Assembly: GCF_025200925.1 (NCBI RefSeq)
Contig: NZ_CP104174.1
Coordinates: 2,666,001-2,730,000 of the forward strand
Direction: 5' to 3'
DNA from: Bradyrhizobium sp. CB1015
GTDB lineage: Bacteria > Pseudomonadota > Alphaproteobacteria > Rhizobiales > Xanthobacteraceae
Length of the DNA: 64,000 bases
Shown: piece by piece, positions 1 through 9,286 of the stretch
Position numbering within the stretch: the first letter of the stretch is position 1
Layout: every line of letters begins with the position of its first letter
The notes under the pieces: model-generated
Database searches by the model: none
Told to the model about the DNA's origin: nothing
What the model saw: only the letters and a program-made list of their open reading frames with translations
Made by a program: the position numbers and the translations under genes

Positions 1-525
1 CTCGCTCTGGAACTGGGCGATGCCCTCGGGCGCGGCCAGCAGGCAGACGAAGCGGATGTCGCGGGCGCCGCGCGCCTTGAGCAGGGACGCGCCGGCGCAG
101 GCCGAGTTGCCGGTCGCCAGCATCGGATCCATCAGGATCACGGTGCGGTCGGACAGGTCCTGCGGTGCTTTGAAGTAATATTCCACGGCCTGCAACGTCT
201 CGGGGTCGCGGTAGAGCCCGATATGGGCGATGCGTGCCGAGGGCATCAGCGCCAGCATGCCGTCGAGGAAGCCGACGCCAGCGCGCAGGATCGGCGCCAG
301 CGTGAGCTTCTTGCCGGCGATCTTCGGCGCCTGCATGGCCGCAATCGGCGTCTCGATCTCGACCAGCTCCAGCGGCAGGTCGCGCGTCACCTCGTAGCCG
401 AGCAGCATCCCGATCTCGTTCAGGATCTCGCGAAAGCTCTTGGTCGAGCGGTCCCTCTCCCGCATCAGGGAGAGCTTGTGCTGGACCAGGGGGTGGGCGA
501 CGACGTTGACGTTGCTGGTGCTCAT
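1..525 (-). CDS. upp: uracil phosphoribosyltransferase (partial, C-terminus off the left edge)
   Basis: Converts uracil and PRPP to UMP in cytosolic pyrimidine salvage. The first 175 residues are present, and the family is usually about 209 residues long, so roughly 35 C-terminal residues lie outside the window. Visible signs are the N-terminal [12 protein letters not shown] segment (residues 11-22), the [15 protein letters not shown] stretch (76-90) and the PRPP-binding loop [10 protein letters not shown] (133-142). The ATG at 523-525 starts the conserved N-terminus directly; the ribosome site in front is weak. The nearest upstream gene on the same strand ends 119 bases away, so upp may have its own promoter. 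Assignment by family recognition is strong. Confidence 0.95.
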   Translation of the reverse strand, partial: MSTSNVNVVAHPLVQHKLSLMRERDRSTKSFREILNEIGMLLGYEVTRDLPLELVEIETPIAAMQAPKIAGKKLTLAPILRAGVGFLDGMLALMPSARIAHIGLYRDPETLQAVEYYFKAPQDLSDRTVILMDPMLATGNSACAGASLLKARGARDIRFVCLLAAPEGIAQFQSE

Positions 526-644
526 GAAACCGCTCTACACGGTTCCGTGAAACTGCGCCAGATCGGCCAGGTACTTTTAGGCAACGCCTTTTCCGCGGGA
601 TAGCCGGCCTCAACCGGGCGGCTGATCGAGGCGGAGGTGAGGAG

Positions 645-773
645 CTAGACCCCGAGGCCGCGCGCCAGCAGCGTGATCACGAGCGTCAGGATGCTGCCCC
701 AGATCAGGCTCAGCGTCACCGTCAGAATGGTCACAGTGACGGCCTGCTCCAGATTTCCCTTGAAGGGCTGCAT
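645..773 (-). CDS. 42-residue predicted membrane peptide
   Basis: A 42-residue protein. After a polar start (MQPFKGNLEQ) residues 11-40 are almost entirely hydrophobic (VTVTILTVTLSLIWG and ILTLVITLLA), so one transmembrane helix is expected. Its ATG lies one base after the stop codon of the 30-residue gene upstream, which suggests coupled translation in a four-gene leftward operon that starts with the gene at 1478. I do not recognise a family. Being too short for composition statistics, it is supported mainly by tight packing, same-strand order and the coherent hydrophobic helix. Confidence 0.5.
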   Translation of the reverse strand: MQPFKGNLEQAVTVTILTVTLSLIWGSILTLVITLLARGLGV

Positions 774-774
774 C

Positions 775-867
775 CTAGCCTTCCGAGGCCGGGTTCGCGG
801 TGACGCGCATGCCGAGCAGCAAGGCGCCCATCAATGCGACCAGGATGACGATCTTGAGCTCGACCAT
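775..867 (-). CDS. 30-residue predicted membrane peptide
   Basis: A 30-residue protein (MVELKIVILVALMG, then ALLLGMRVTANPASEG) with one hydrophobic helix at about residues 5-21 and a short polar tail. The start codon is five bases after the TAA of the preceding gene, and the GAGG at the end of that gene (875-878) sits at a good ribosome-binding distance. The next gene starts one base after its own stop. The size and one-helix layout resemble regulatory membrane microproteins, but no function can be read from sequence. Confidence 0.45.
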   Translation of the reverse strand: MVELKIVILVALMGALLLGMRVTANPASEG

Positions 868-871
868 TTCG

Positions 872-1249
872 TTACCTCGCAAAGCCTGCCAGGCGCCGCT
901 TCACCCCGTCCAGCCATCGCGCCGCCAGCGCGACCAGCGCATTGCCCTGGTTCGCGACGTCGAGTTCGAAGGTCTCGGACGGAAACACCAGCGCGCAACG
1001 TGCCGGTGCGCTCTGCCGGTTGGCGAAATCGATCGCCGAGCTCCTGAACAGGAAGAGACCTCCGGCGCGCCCCTTCGCTTCGCGAGCGACCCAGAGCCCG
1101 GCCCGGTTACGCCCGATGAAGAAAGCGGGAATGGCGGCACTGACGACATCAGGATCGAGTGGATTGAGTGCTGTGGTCGCGCCGATGTCAGGCGCGGTCG
1201 TTCGCGATTCCGGCAGGCGGTGCACGGCTTGAAAGGCGATCGCGGCCAT
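872..1249 (-). CDS. uncharacterised protein with FIGRNR...GGLF domain (paralogue A)
   Basis: A 125-residue protein of unknown function. The start is the ATG at 1247-1249 because AGGAGG lies five bases before it; a Met codon six codons upstream would place that ribosome site inside the gene. Residues about 45-105 contain FIGRNRAGLWVA, GGLFLFR and FELDV, matching the smaller protein at 2956-3210 in order and spacing (FIGRNRxGxWVAxExxGxxGGLFxxRxxAI...ELD). The basic, Trp-containing C-terminus (WLDGVKRRLAGF) is absent from that paralogue. No signal peptide or membrane helix is seen. It is the second gene of the operon led by the 62-residue membrane protein. Confidence 0.75.
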   Translation of the reverse strand: MAAIAFQAVHRLPESRTTAPDIGATTALNPLDPDVVSAAIPAFFIGRNRAGLWVAREAKGRAGGLFLFRSSAIDFANRQSAPARCALVFPSETFELDVANQGNALVALAARWLDGVKRRLAGFAR

Positions 1250-1289
1250 GGCGGCCTCCTCACACATGTCATGACGTCTGCAATGCCGG

Positions 1290-1478
1290 TCAGGAGGGGA
1301 GATGCCAGATATGGATGGCGGCTCTCAGCGCGATCAGCGCGGTGAGCACGCTGCCCATCGAGAGCAGGCCAAGCGCTTGGAACGCGATGCGCTTGAGCTG
1401 GGCCTTGCGCGATTCGGAGATGCGCGCCGTGCGTTCGGCTCCGAAGGGCCGGTCAAAGTCATCTGTCAGAATCGACAT
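1290..1478 (-). CDS. 62-residue single-helix membrane protein
   Basis: A 62-residue protein with a charged N-terminal half rich in Arg, Asp and Lys (residues 1-30) and one predicted helix at about 32-55 (FQALGLLSMGSVLTALIALR). The basic residues before the helix predict a cytoplasmic N-terminus. It is the first gene after the two-box promoter at 1548-1598, with a leader of about 60 bases, and the next gene on the strand begins 40 bases after its stop. I do not recognise the family. Confidence 0.65.
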   Translation of the reverse strand: MSILTDDFDRPFGAERTARISESRKAQLKRIAFQALGLLSMGSVLTALIALRAAIHIWHLPS

Positions 1479-1547
1479 TGTGGAAGCCCTCGTCCTTGGC
1501 GCGGCGAGACGGCCGCTCCGATCTGCCCGTTATGATGTCGATCGTTG

Positions 1548-1598
1548 CGTAGGATTGCGAGATGAGCGCCGGCGTGCCCGCATAGGAATGTCATAAAG
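1548..1598 (-). promoter_or_regulatory. two-box promoter element, copy 1
   Basis: Read on the minus strand, box 1 is CTTTATGACATTCCTATG (1598 down to 1581), then 16 bases, then box 2 CATCTCG (1564-1558) followed by CAAT and a -10-like CCTACG (1553-1548). The same arrangement with identical spacing occurs at 3283-3333, 4167-4217 and 4254-4304. Box 1 would be centred near -48, an activator position, with no clear -35. Box 1 overlaps the stop codon of the gene upstream. The start codon served (1478) is 103 bases from box 1. Confidence 0.6.
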
Positions 1599-1989
1599 AC
1601 GCCGGCCCTCGCGCCGGAAGCCCTCTGAAGAGATCCGGGTTCCGCTTCGGTCGGGAGACCTGAGACGGCGCGGGATCCGAATGCGTGATGCCGACCGCCG
1701 CGGCAAAGGCGAGGCGCAGCCGCGGCTCTTCGATCTGCTTGCAGAAGCGGTCCAGGATGTCTGCAGTATTCTGTAGCTGCCCGCCGATGGCCGCGCAAAG
1801 CTGCGAACTGGTTCGCCGGAAGAAGTGGAACGTCTCGTCGGCGGCATGCCGCCCATTGAGGCGGTCGAGCTCGGCCGCAAGCGCCGCAACGTTGAGCCTG
1901 TCGGACTCATCCCGCGTCACGGCAAAGCGCAGCAGCGCCAGCTTCCAGGCGTAAAGCAGCCTGTGAGATCCATCGAGCGGGTCGGGCAT
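1591..1989 (-). CDS. uncharacterised 132-residue protein
   Basis: A soluble-looking protein with a helical N-terminal two thirds rich in Leu, Arg, Ala and aromatic residues (LLYAWKLALLRFAV, FHFFRRTSSQLCAAIGG, ILDRFCKQIEE) and a disordered Pro/Arg-rich tail from about residue 105. Two Cys residues lie in the helical part, in no recognisable metal motif. The ATG at 1989 is 25 bases after the stop of the DapA-like gene, so it is the last gene of the leftward operon starting at 3210. No family recognised. G/C-rich third positions support coding. Confidence 0.65.
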   Translation of the reverse strand: MPDPLDGSHRLLYAWKLALLRFAVTRDESDRLNVAALAAELDRLNGRHAADETFHFFRRTSSQLCAAIGGQLQNTADILDRFCKQIEEPRLRLAFAAAVGITHSDPAPSQVSRPKRNPDLFRGLPARGPASL

Positions 1990-2014
1990 GCGTTGTCCGG
2001 ACGGCCTCGGTACG

Positions 2015-2932
2015 TCAGGCTCCGACGCTGTCGATCAATTCCTCATCGGCGATCGCAGCGAATGCGCGCACCACGCCTCTCTGCGCGGCTGCGTCCAGCG
2101 GCACGATCGGAAGCCGGGTGGCGGCCGACATCACGCCCAGGACGCTGAGTGCATACTTGAGCGCAGCCGGACTTTCCCCGGACAGGCAGGCGATCAGCGG
2201 GATCAGGCGCTTGTGCAGATAACGGGCGGATTGCAGCCGGCCCTGTCTGACGTGCGAGAAGATCGTGCGGCAGAGATCCGGAGCGATGTTGGCGACCTCC
2301 GAGATCGCGCCGTCGCCGCCGCTCGCGATGAAACCGAACGCGGTGGCGTCGTCGCCGGAGAGAAAGCGAAAACTAGCCGGCAAGTTGCGGGACAGCCGCA
2401 TCGGACGGGTCATGTCACCACTCCCGTCGCGCAGGCCGACGATCTGGCGGGACTCGATCAGGTGCAGAAGCGTCTCGTCGGCGAGCGGGCGCAGCGTGCG
2501 GGATGGACTATCGTGCAGGATCACGGGCAGTCCGATCGCACCGGCGATGGCGCGGAAATGCGCGAGCATGCCCTCCTGCATCGGCTTGTTGTAGGCGGGC
2601 ACGACCGACATGACGGCATCGGCGCCGGCGGCTTCCGCGCGCCGCGCCAGCTCGATGGCGCGGCTGGTTGCGTTGCAGACCACGCCTGCGATGATTCGCA
2701 CGCGTCCCCGGGCGACGTCGACCGCGGTGCGGATGACGAGCTCCTGCTCGGCCGGCGAGAGCGTCGATGCCTCGCCGGCCGTCTCGCAGACCACGATGGC
2801 GGGAGCGCTGGCCGCGACCTGTCGCTCGCACAGCACCGCGAACGCCTTGAGATCGATCGCATCTGCTGCGTCGAACGGGGTCGGCAGGTCGGGAATGAAT
2901 CCGGTGAACCAGGCAGCGGGAGGGACAAGCAT
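2015..2932 (-). CDS. DapA-like (dihydrodipicolinate synthase / N-acetylneuraminate lyase superfamily) protein with altered active site
   Basis: A 305-residue TIM-barrel protein of the DHDPS/NAL superfamily. Landmarks are CETAGEASTL in place of the usual GTTGES region, PAYNKPMQEG keeping one of the two Tyr, and LHDSPSRT. The superfamily normally forms a Schiff base with a Lys in a GIKxxxG motif; here the motif reads IVGLRDGSGD with Arg168 (CGC codon) at that place. It may therefore use another chemistry or be non-catalytic, and it should not be annotated as dapA. The ATG at 2932 matches the family's N-terminus; an upstream in-frame extension would overlap the gene at 2956-3210. It is the second gene of that operon. 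Confidence 0.85.
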   Translation of the reverse strand: MLVPPAAWFTGFIPDLPTPFDAADAIDLKAFAVLCERQVAASAPAIVVCETAGEASTLSPAEQELVIRTAVDVARGRVRIIAGVVCNATSRAIELARRAEAAGADAVMSVVPAYNKPMQEGMLAHFRAIAGAIGLPVILHDSPSRTLRPLADETLLHLIESRQIVGLRDGSGDMTRPMRLSRNLPASFRFLSGDDATAFGFIASGGDGAISEVANIAPDLCRTIFSHVRQGRLQSARYLHKRLIPLIACLSGESPAALKYALSVLGVMSAATRLPIVPLDAAAQRGVVRAFAAIADEELIDSVGA

Positions 2933-2955
2933 GGTTTTCGCCTGTTGGCGCCGGT

Positions 2956-3210
2956 TCAGGCGGCGCGCTGCGCGACGATGGTGCTGGGGCTCTTGCCCAT
3001 GTCGAGCTCGATCTCGCGCGGCAGCTCGACGATGGTTTCCGCATGCTGCCCGTTCTCGAACAGCGCATATTTGATGGCCTGGGCGCGGCTGACGAACAGG
3101 CCGCCATAGAGGCCGTTCTGCTCCTGCGCGACCCATTGTCCTTGGCGGTTGCGGCCGATGAACACGATGGCTGAAGGGGAGCTGCACGAGGGAGGTTCGA
3201 CGAGTTTCAC
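2956..3210 (-). CDS. uncharacterised protein with FIGRNR...GGLF domain (paralogue B)
   Basis: An 84-residue protein sharing a core with the product of 872-1249: FIGRNRQGQWVAQE, GGLFVSR, AI..A and EIELDM appear in the same order. It lacks the longer N- and C-terminal parts of paralogue A, so it may be close to the minimal domain. It starts with GTG (3208-3210) after an AAGGAA ribosome site. It is the first gene after the two-box promoter at 3283-3333 and leads an operon with the DapA-like gene and the 132-residue gene. No signal peptide or helix. Function unknown. Confidence 0.75.
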   Translation of the reverse strand: MKLVEPPSCSSPSAIVFIGRNRQGQWVAQEQNGLYGGLFVSRAQAIKYALFENGQHAETIVELPREIELDMGKSPSTIVAQRAA

Positions 3211-3282
3211 GGGTTTATTCCTTCCGAACGATGCCGGCCTCGGAGCACGTCCTTGCCGGCGTGCTCAATATCCTCAGTCGCG

Positions 3283-3333
3283 AATATGATTTCGAGGGCG
3301 AGCGCGGGGCGATCTCATAGGAAGATCATAAAG
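3283..3333 (-). promoter_or_regulatory. two-box promoter element, copy 2
   Basis: Minus strand: box 1 CTTTATGATCTTCCTATG (3333-3316), 16 bases, then GCCCTCG in place of CATCTCG (3299-3293), AAAT, and the -10-like CATATT (3288-3283). Box 1 differs from copy 1 in only two of 18 positions. The first gene served starts at 3210, 106 bases from box 1, nearly the same distance as in copy 1. Confidence 0.6.
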
Positions 3334-3342
3334 CCGGAAAGC

Positions 3343-3621
3343 TCAGGCCACGCCGCTGGCGATGTGGACCAGCGCGAACAGCGCGCCGAAGGCGACAGCT
3401 TCGTCCCAATGATTGAGTGCTGCGCCGAACGGAGGTTCGCGCCTGAGAAGGCCGGCGAGCGCGCACAAGACGACCGACATCCAGAGCAGGACAGCGAGGC
3501 TGCGGCCGAAACCGACGCTGCCGAATGCGGCAAAGCCTGTGAGCAAGGCGAGACGCACGGCGAAGCGCGCCATCACGCGCGACGGGCTCAGCGTGCGCGG
3601 CATGTCCGGAGCTTGCGACAT
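3343..3621 (-). CDS. small two-helix membrane protein
   Basis: A 92-residue protein with hydrophobic stretches at about residues 22-38, 42-60 and 75-92 (LALLTGFAAFGSVGFG, SLAVLLWMSVVLCALAGLL, AVAFGALFALVHIASGVA), so two or three membrane helices are likely. Its ATG lies 16 bases after the stop of the gene at 3638-4105, giving a two-gene leftward operon. No family recognised. Confidence 0.6.
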   Translation of the reverse strand: MSQAPDMPRTLSPSRVMARFAVRLALLTGFAAFGSVGFGRSLAVLLWMSVVLCALAGLLRREPPFGAALNHWDEAVAFGALFALVHIASGVA

Positions 3622-3637
3622 CGTCCGCCGGGCGGGC

Positions 3638-4105
3638 CTAGCCGAAATGGTCGCAGGCGACCGGCTCGTAAAGCGGATCCAGCATCGGACGGACGGACGG
3701 AACGCTCGGCCGCGATATTTCGGCCGTCAGCGCCCGCACCTCGAGGAATGCCGACATCAGGGCGAGCGCAAGGTCGGCATGGCGCGCCTCGACCGCGGCG
3801 TCCAGCCAGTCCGGCAGCTCGCGCTCACGCGACAGCGCGCAATGCCACTCACCGTCATCGTAAGCGATGCGGCGGACCTGCCACATCGGCAGCTCCAGCT
3901 CGATCAGAACCAGCGCAGCATCGGCCCAGGCCCCGACATCGACCAGGCGCGCGAGGCGCGCGGTGCGCTCGCTGTTTCCGAGCGAGGGGATGCGCCGGCA
4001 GGCGTGTCCGACGATGTCGAGCATCAGCGGCCGCGTCATCGCATGTGCCTTGCGCAGCCGCTCGGCGAGCGAGGGGAGATCGAGCGGGTGGAGAGCGGCG
4101 GTCAT
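3638..4105 (-). CDS. uncharacterised 155-residue protein
   Basis: A Leu/Ala/Arg-rich, probably all-helical soluble protein with no recognised domain. The start is placed at the ATG at 4103-4105, which has AGGTGG six bases before it. The longer frame back to 4213 is rejected because its ATG falls inside the conserved box 1 of the promoter at 4167-4217 and has no ribosome site. The C-terminal part includes WHCALSRERELPDWLDAAVE and ALALMSAFLEVRAL. It is the first gene of a two-gene operon with the membrane protein at 3343-3621. Confidence 0.6.
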   Translation of the reverse strand: MTAALHPLDLPSLAERLRKAHAMTRPLMLDIVGHACRRIPSLGNSERTARLARLVDVGAWADAALVLIELELPMWQVRRIAYDDGEWHCALSRERELPDWLDAAVEARHADLALALMSAFLEVRALTAEISRPSVPSVRPMLDPLYEPVACDHFG

Positions 4106-4166
4106 GTCAGGCCACCTGGAATTGGCGTCGGTCAGTCGGCCGGCCTCGCCAAGATGGCGGGAAGCG

Positions 4167-4217
4167 CATTTGAAAACGAGATGGGGATCGGGCGAGCGAT
4201 ATAGGGATTCCATAAGT
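4167..4217 (-). promoter_or_regulatory. two-box promoter element, copy 3 (leftward)
   Basis: Minus strand: box 1 ACTTATGGAATCCCTATA (4217-4200), the most diverged copy, then 16 bases, CATCTCG (4183-4177), TTTT, and the -10-like CAAATG (4172-4167). The start codon served is at 4105, 95 bases from box 1. It is back to back with copy 4 (4254-4304), so the 334-base gap 4106-4439 is a divergent control region. No other gene was found in that gap. Confidence 0.5.
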
Positions 4218-4253
4218 GGACGGGCAGTGGCCGCCCGCCAGGACGGGGCCGGT

Positions 4254-4304
4254 CTTTATGAGATTCCTATAACGTCGTCATAGGCCTCATCTCGAAAACC
4301 TATG
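4254..4304 (+). promoter_or_regulatory. two-box promoter element, copy 4 (toward kdp)
   Basis: Plus strand: box 1 CTTTATGAGATTCCTATA (4254-4271), 16 bases, CATCTCG (4288-4294), AAAA, and the -10-like CCTATG (4299-4304). It points at the kdp operon, whose first open frame begins at 4440, giving a leader of about 130 bases. A perfect inverted repeat CATAGG/CCTATG (4279-4284 and 4299-4304) overlaps the second half. Candidate regulators include KdpE, encoded downstream, but no site definition lets me decide. Confidence 0.6.
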
Positions 4305-4439
4305 GCCGCGGTGGCACCTCACACGCGTGAAATCCCGACCGGGCCTCGCGGCACGTTGACCAGTTGATTTACCGCAAGGGTGCCCGCCGAAATCTACGGA
4401 ACAGTTGCGTCGCGAGTAGACGCAACGAGGAGCATCCCC

Positions 4440-4523
4440 ATGATGGACATTCTGATGCTGGCGCTGGGCTTCGCTCTATTCGCCCTTGCGATCGGCTACA
4501 CCTATGCCTGCGAACGGCTGTGA
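4440..4523 (+). CDS. 27-residue membrane peptide upstream of kdpF
   Basis: A 27-residue, one-helix peptide (MMDILMLALGFALFALAIGY then TYACERL) with GAGGAG seven bases before its ATG, the best ribosome site among the three micro-ORFs ahead of kdpA. Its size and hydrophobic profile resemble KdpF, but the short polar end differs. kdpF starts 11 bases downstream. It may be an extra small Kdp-associated subunit or a leader peptide. Confidence 0.6.
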   Translation: MMDILMLALGFALFALAIGYTYACERL

Positions 4524-4534
4524 GGGGGCGGACC

Positions 4535-4624
4535 ATGATCTTCGATTATGCCCTCGCCGGCGTCGTCTCGTTGGGCCTCCTGGTCTACCTCACCTACGCA
4601 CTGCTGCGGCCCGAACGGTTCTGA
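4535..4624 (+). CDS. kdpF: KdpF, small subunit of the potassium-transporting ATPase
   Basis: A 29-residue peptide with one membrane helix (ALAGVVSLGLLVYLTYALL) and the LxRPExF ending (LLRPERF) typical of KdpF. In other bacteria KdpF stabilises the KdpABC complex in the inner membrane and is the first gene of the operon. Here it lies between two further micro-ORFs and ahead of kdpA. The ATG follows GGGGGCGG. Recognition rests on the C-terminal motif, length and position. Confidence 0.85.
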   Translation: MIFDYALAGVVSLGLLVYLTYALLRPERF

Positions 4625-4627
4625 CCC

Positions 4628-4732
4628 ATGCTGCTGCTTATCGAATTGCTGCTGGCGGACGCCATGCTCGTCGCCGGCCTGCTTGCGCTGCTCCTGCCGC
4701 TATTGCGCCGGACACAATGCCTGAAGGGTTGA
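4628..4732 (+). CDS. 34-residue membrane peptide between kdpF and kdpA
   Basis: A 34-residue Leu-rich frame ([20 protein letters not shown] then [14 protein letters not shown]) that would form one membrane helix with a basic tail. Its ATG is three bases after the kdpF stop and its stop is four bases before the kdpA start, so translation would be coupled on both sides. There is no independent ribosome site. It could be a real third small peptide or a device that carries ribosomes to kdpA. Confidence 0.45.
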   Translation: MLLLIELLLADAMLVAGLLALLLPLLRRTQCLKG

Positions 4733-4736
4733 TGCC

Positions 4737-6440
4737 ATGACTGTGATCGGTTGGTTCCAGATCATTCTCTACTGCGCGATCGTGGTCGCGCTGACCAAGC
4801 CGCTCGGCTGGTACATGACGCGCGTGTTCAACGGCGAGCGCACCTTGCTGTCGCCTGTCCTGCGCCCGATCGAGGCCGGTATCTATTGGATTTCCGGCGT
4901 CGACGAGAAGCGCGAGCAGCACTGGCTGACCTACACGGTCGCCATGCTGCTGTTCCATGTCGGCGGCTTCCTCATCATCTACGGCCTGATGCGGCTGCAG
5001 GCCGTGCTGCCGTTCAATCCGGCCGGCCAGTCCGCGGTCGCCGAGGATCTGTCCTTCAACACCGCGATCTCCTTCATCACCAACACCAACTGGCAGAACT
5101 ACGGCGGCGAGAGCACGCTGTCCTATCTGACTCAGATGGTCGGCCTGACGCACCAGAATTTCCTGTCGGCGGCCACCGGCATCGTGCTCGCCGTTGCCCT
5201 GATCCGCGGCTTTGCCCGCGCGTCCATGCGCACGATCGGCAACTTCTGGGTCGACGTGACCCGTTGCACGCTCTACATCCTGCTGCCGATCTGCGTCGTT
5301 TTCACGCTGTTCCTGGTCTGGCAGGGCATCCCGCAAACGCTCGGAGACTATGTCGAAGCGACCACGCTCGAGGGCGCCAAGCAGACCATCGCGGTCGGCC
5401 CGGTGGCCTCGCAGGTCGCGATCAAGATGCTCGGGACCAATGGCGGCGGCTTCTTCAATGCCAATGCCGCGCATCCGTTCGAGAATCCGACCGCACTGTC
5501 GAATTTCGTGCAGATGCTGTCGATCTTCGTGCTCGGCGCGGCGCTGACCAACGTGTTCGGTCGCATGGTCGGCAACCAGCGCCAGGGCTGGGCGATTCTC
5601 GCGGTGATGGGCGTGCTGTTCGTCGCCGGCGTCGCCGTCGCCTATTGGGCGGAAGCTCAGGGCGCCTCGACGCTGCACGCGCTGGGACTGACCGGCGGCA
5701 ACATGGAGGGCAAGGAAGTCCGCTTCGGCATCGCCGCGTCCTCGCTGTTCGCCGTGATCACCACCGCCGCCTCGTGCGGCGCGGTCAACGCCATGCACGA
5801 CAGCTTCACCGCGCTCGGCGGCATGATCCCGCTGATCAACATGGAGCTAGGTGAGATCATCGTCGGCGGCGTCGGCGCCGGCATGTACGGCATGCTGCTG
5901 TTCGTCGTGCTCGCGATCTTCGTCGCAGGCCTGATGGTCGGCCGCACGCCGGAATATGTCGGCAAGAAGATCGAGGCGCGCGAAGTCAAGATGGCGATGC
6001 TTGCGATCCTGATCCTGCCGCTGATGATCCTGGGCTGGTCGGCCGTCGCGGGCGTGCTGCCCACCGGCGTCGCCTCGATGGCGAATGCGGGCCCGCACGG
6101 CTTCTCGGAAGTGCTCTATGCCTACACGTCGCAGACCGCCAACAATGGCTCCGCCTTCGCCGGCCTGACCGGGAACACCCTGTTCTACAACCTAACGGGC
6201 GCGTCCGCGATGTTCGTCGGCCGCTTCCTGATGATCGTGCCGGCGATGGCGATCGCAGGATCGCTCGCGGAGAAGAAATCGATCCCCCCGTCGATGGGGA
6301 CCTTTCCGACCACGGGCGGCCTGTTCGTCGGCCTCGTCGTCGGCGTCATCCTGATCATCGGCGGCCTGACTTTCTTCCCGGCGCTCGCACTCGGTCCCGT
6401 CGTCGAGCATCTTGCGATGAACGCCGGAAACGTCTTCTGA
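4737..6440 (+). CDS. kdpA: potassium-transporting ATPase subunit A
   Basis: KdpA is the potassium-selecting channel-like subunit of the high-affinity KdpFABC pump in the inner membrane. The 567-residue protein has about ten hydrophobic helices and four pore-loop-like signatures, including [31 protein letters not shown] and [14 protein letters not shown]. Length agrees with the family (E. coli 557). The ATG at 4737 is four bases after the preceding micro-ORF. kdpB follows after 24 bases. Confidence 0.97.
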   Translation: MTVIGWFQIILYCAIVVALTKPLGWYMTRVFNGERTLLSPVLRPIEAGIYWISGVDEKREQHWLTYTVAMLLFHVGGFLIIYGLMRLQAVLPFNPAGQSAVAEDLSFNTAISFITNTNWQNYGGESTLSYLTQMVGLTHQNFLSAATGIVLAVALIRGFARASMRTIGNFWVDVTRCTLYILLPICVVFTLFLVWQGIPQTLGDYVEATTLEGAKQTIAVGPVASQVAIKMLGTNGGGFFNANAAHPFENPTALSNFVQMLSIFVLGAALTNVFGRMVGNQRQGWAILAVMGVLFVAGVAVAYWAEAQGASTLHALGLTGGNMEGKEVRFGIAASSLFAVITTAASCGAVNAMHDSFTALGGMIPLINMELGEIIVGGVGAGMYGMLLFVVLAIFVAGLMVGRTPEYVGKKIEAREVKMAMLAILILPLMILGWSAVAGVLPTGVASMANAGPHGFSEVLYAYTSQTANNGSAFAGLTGNTLFYNLTGASAMFVGRFLMIVPAMAIAGSLAEKKSIPPSMGTFPTTGGLFVGLVVGVILIIGGLTFFPALALGPVVEHLAMNAGNVF

Positions 6441-6464
6441 TTCCGCTTTTTCGGAGTGACCTCC

Positions 6465-8582
<2,118 letters not shown>

Positions 8583-8640
8583 TCGTCACGAGCGGGACGC
8601 ACGGCGCCCCGCACGTTGACGAAGACTTAGGAGACGTAAC

Positions 8641-9246
8641 ATGCTCAAAGAAATCCGCCCCGCCATCGTCCTGTTGCTGGCGCTCACCGCCATCACCGGC
8701 CTGGCCTACCCGCTCGCCATGACCGGCATTGCCGGCGCGATCTTCCCGACGCAGGCGCATGGCAGCCTGATCGAGAAGGGCGGCAAGGTGATCGGCTCCG
8801 CCCTGATCGGGCAGGAGTTCAAGGACGACAAATATTTCCACGGCCGCCCCTCGGCGACTCTGGCGCCGGACCCGAACGACTCGACCAAGACGGTGTCCGC
8901 GCCCTACAACGCCGCCAATTCGGGCGGCTCCAATCTCGGCCCGACCAGCAAGGCGCTGGCCGACCGGTTGAAGGAAGATGTGGATAAGCTCAAGAATGAA
9001 AATCCGAACGCCCCTGTGCCGGTCGATCTGGTGACGACCTCGGCCAGCGGCCTCGACCCGAACATCTCGCCGGAGGCGGCGCAATTCCAGGTGCCGCGGG
9101 TGGCGAAGGCGCGGAATCTGCCGGAGGATCAGGTCAAGCAGCTCGTGACCGCCAGCACCGAAGGCCGTCTGCTCGGCCTGCTCGGCGAGCCTAGGGTGAA
9201 CGTTCTGGCGCTGAATCTCGCGCTCGATCGCATGGCCGCGAAGTAG
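8641..9246 (+). CDS. kdpC: potassium-transporting ATPase subunit C
   Basis: KdpC is a one-helix periplasm-facing subunit needed for assembly and ATP affinity of the Kdp pump. The 201-residue protein has an N-terminal helix (residues about 9-33), then signature segments [28 protein letters not shown] and, near the end, [17 protein letters not shown]. The start is the ATG at 8641, preceded by TTAGGAGACGTAAC, a strong ribosome site. It lies 58 bases after kdpB and 40 before kdpD. Confidence 0.97.
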   Translation: MLKEIRPAIVLLLALTAITGLAYPLAMTGIAGAIFPTQAHGSLIEKGGKVIGSALIGQEFKDDKYFHGRPSATLAPDPNDSTKTVSAPYNAANSGGSNLGPTSKALADRLKEDVDKLKNENPNAPVPVDLVTTSASGLDPNISPEAAQFQVPRVAKARNLPEDQVKQLVTASTEGRLLGLLGEPRVNVLALNLALDRMAAK

Positions 9247-9286
9247 CCGTCTAGGCTCGCAGTGTGGGGGTGATTATACTGGCAAG

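Noticed and set aside
2015..2932. Naming the DapA-like gene dapA
   Set aside because: The Schiff-base Lys is Arg168 and the surrounding motifs are altered; it sits in an accessory operon.
4106..4213. 108-base N-terminal extension of the gene at 3638-4105
   Set aside because: The upstream ATG is part of the conserved promoter box 1 and has no ribosome site; the ATG at 4105 has one.
4376..4400. GGAAC-type promoter for kdp (GGAAC near 4378)
   Set aside because: No GTT-like second box at 16 or 17 bases; the two-box element at 4254-4304 is a better candidate.
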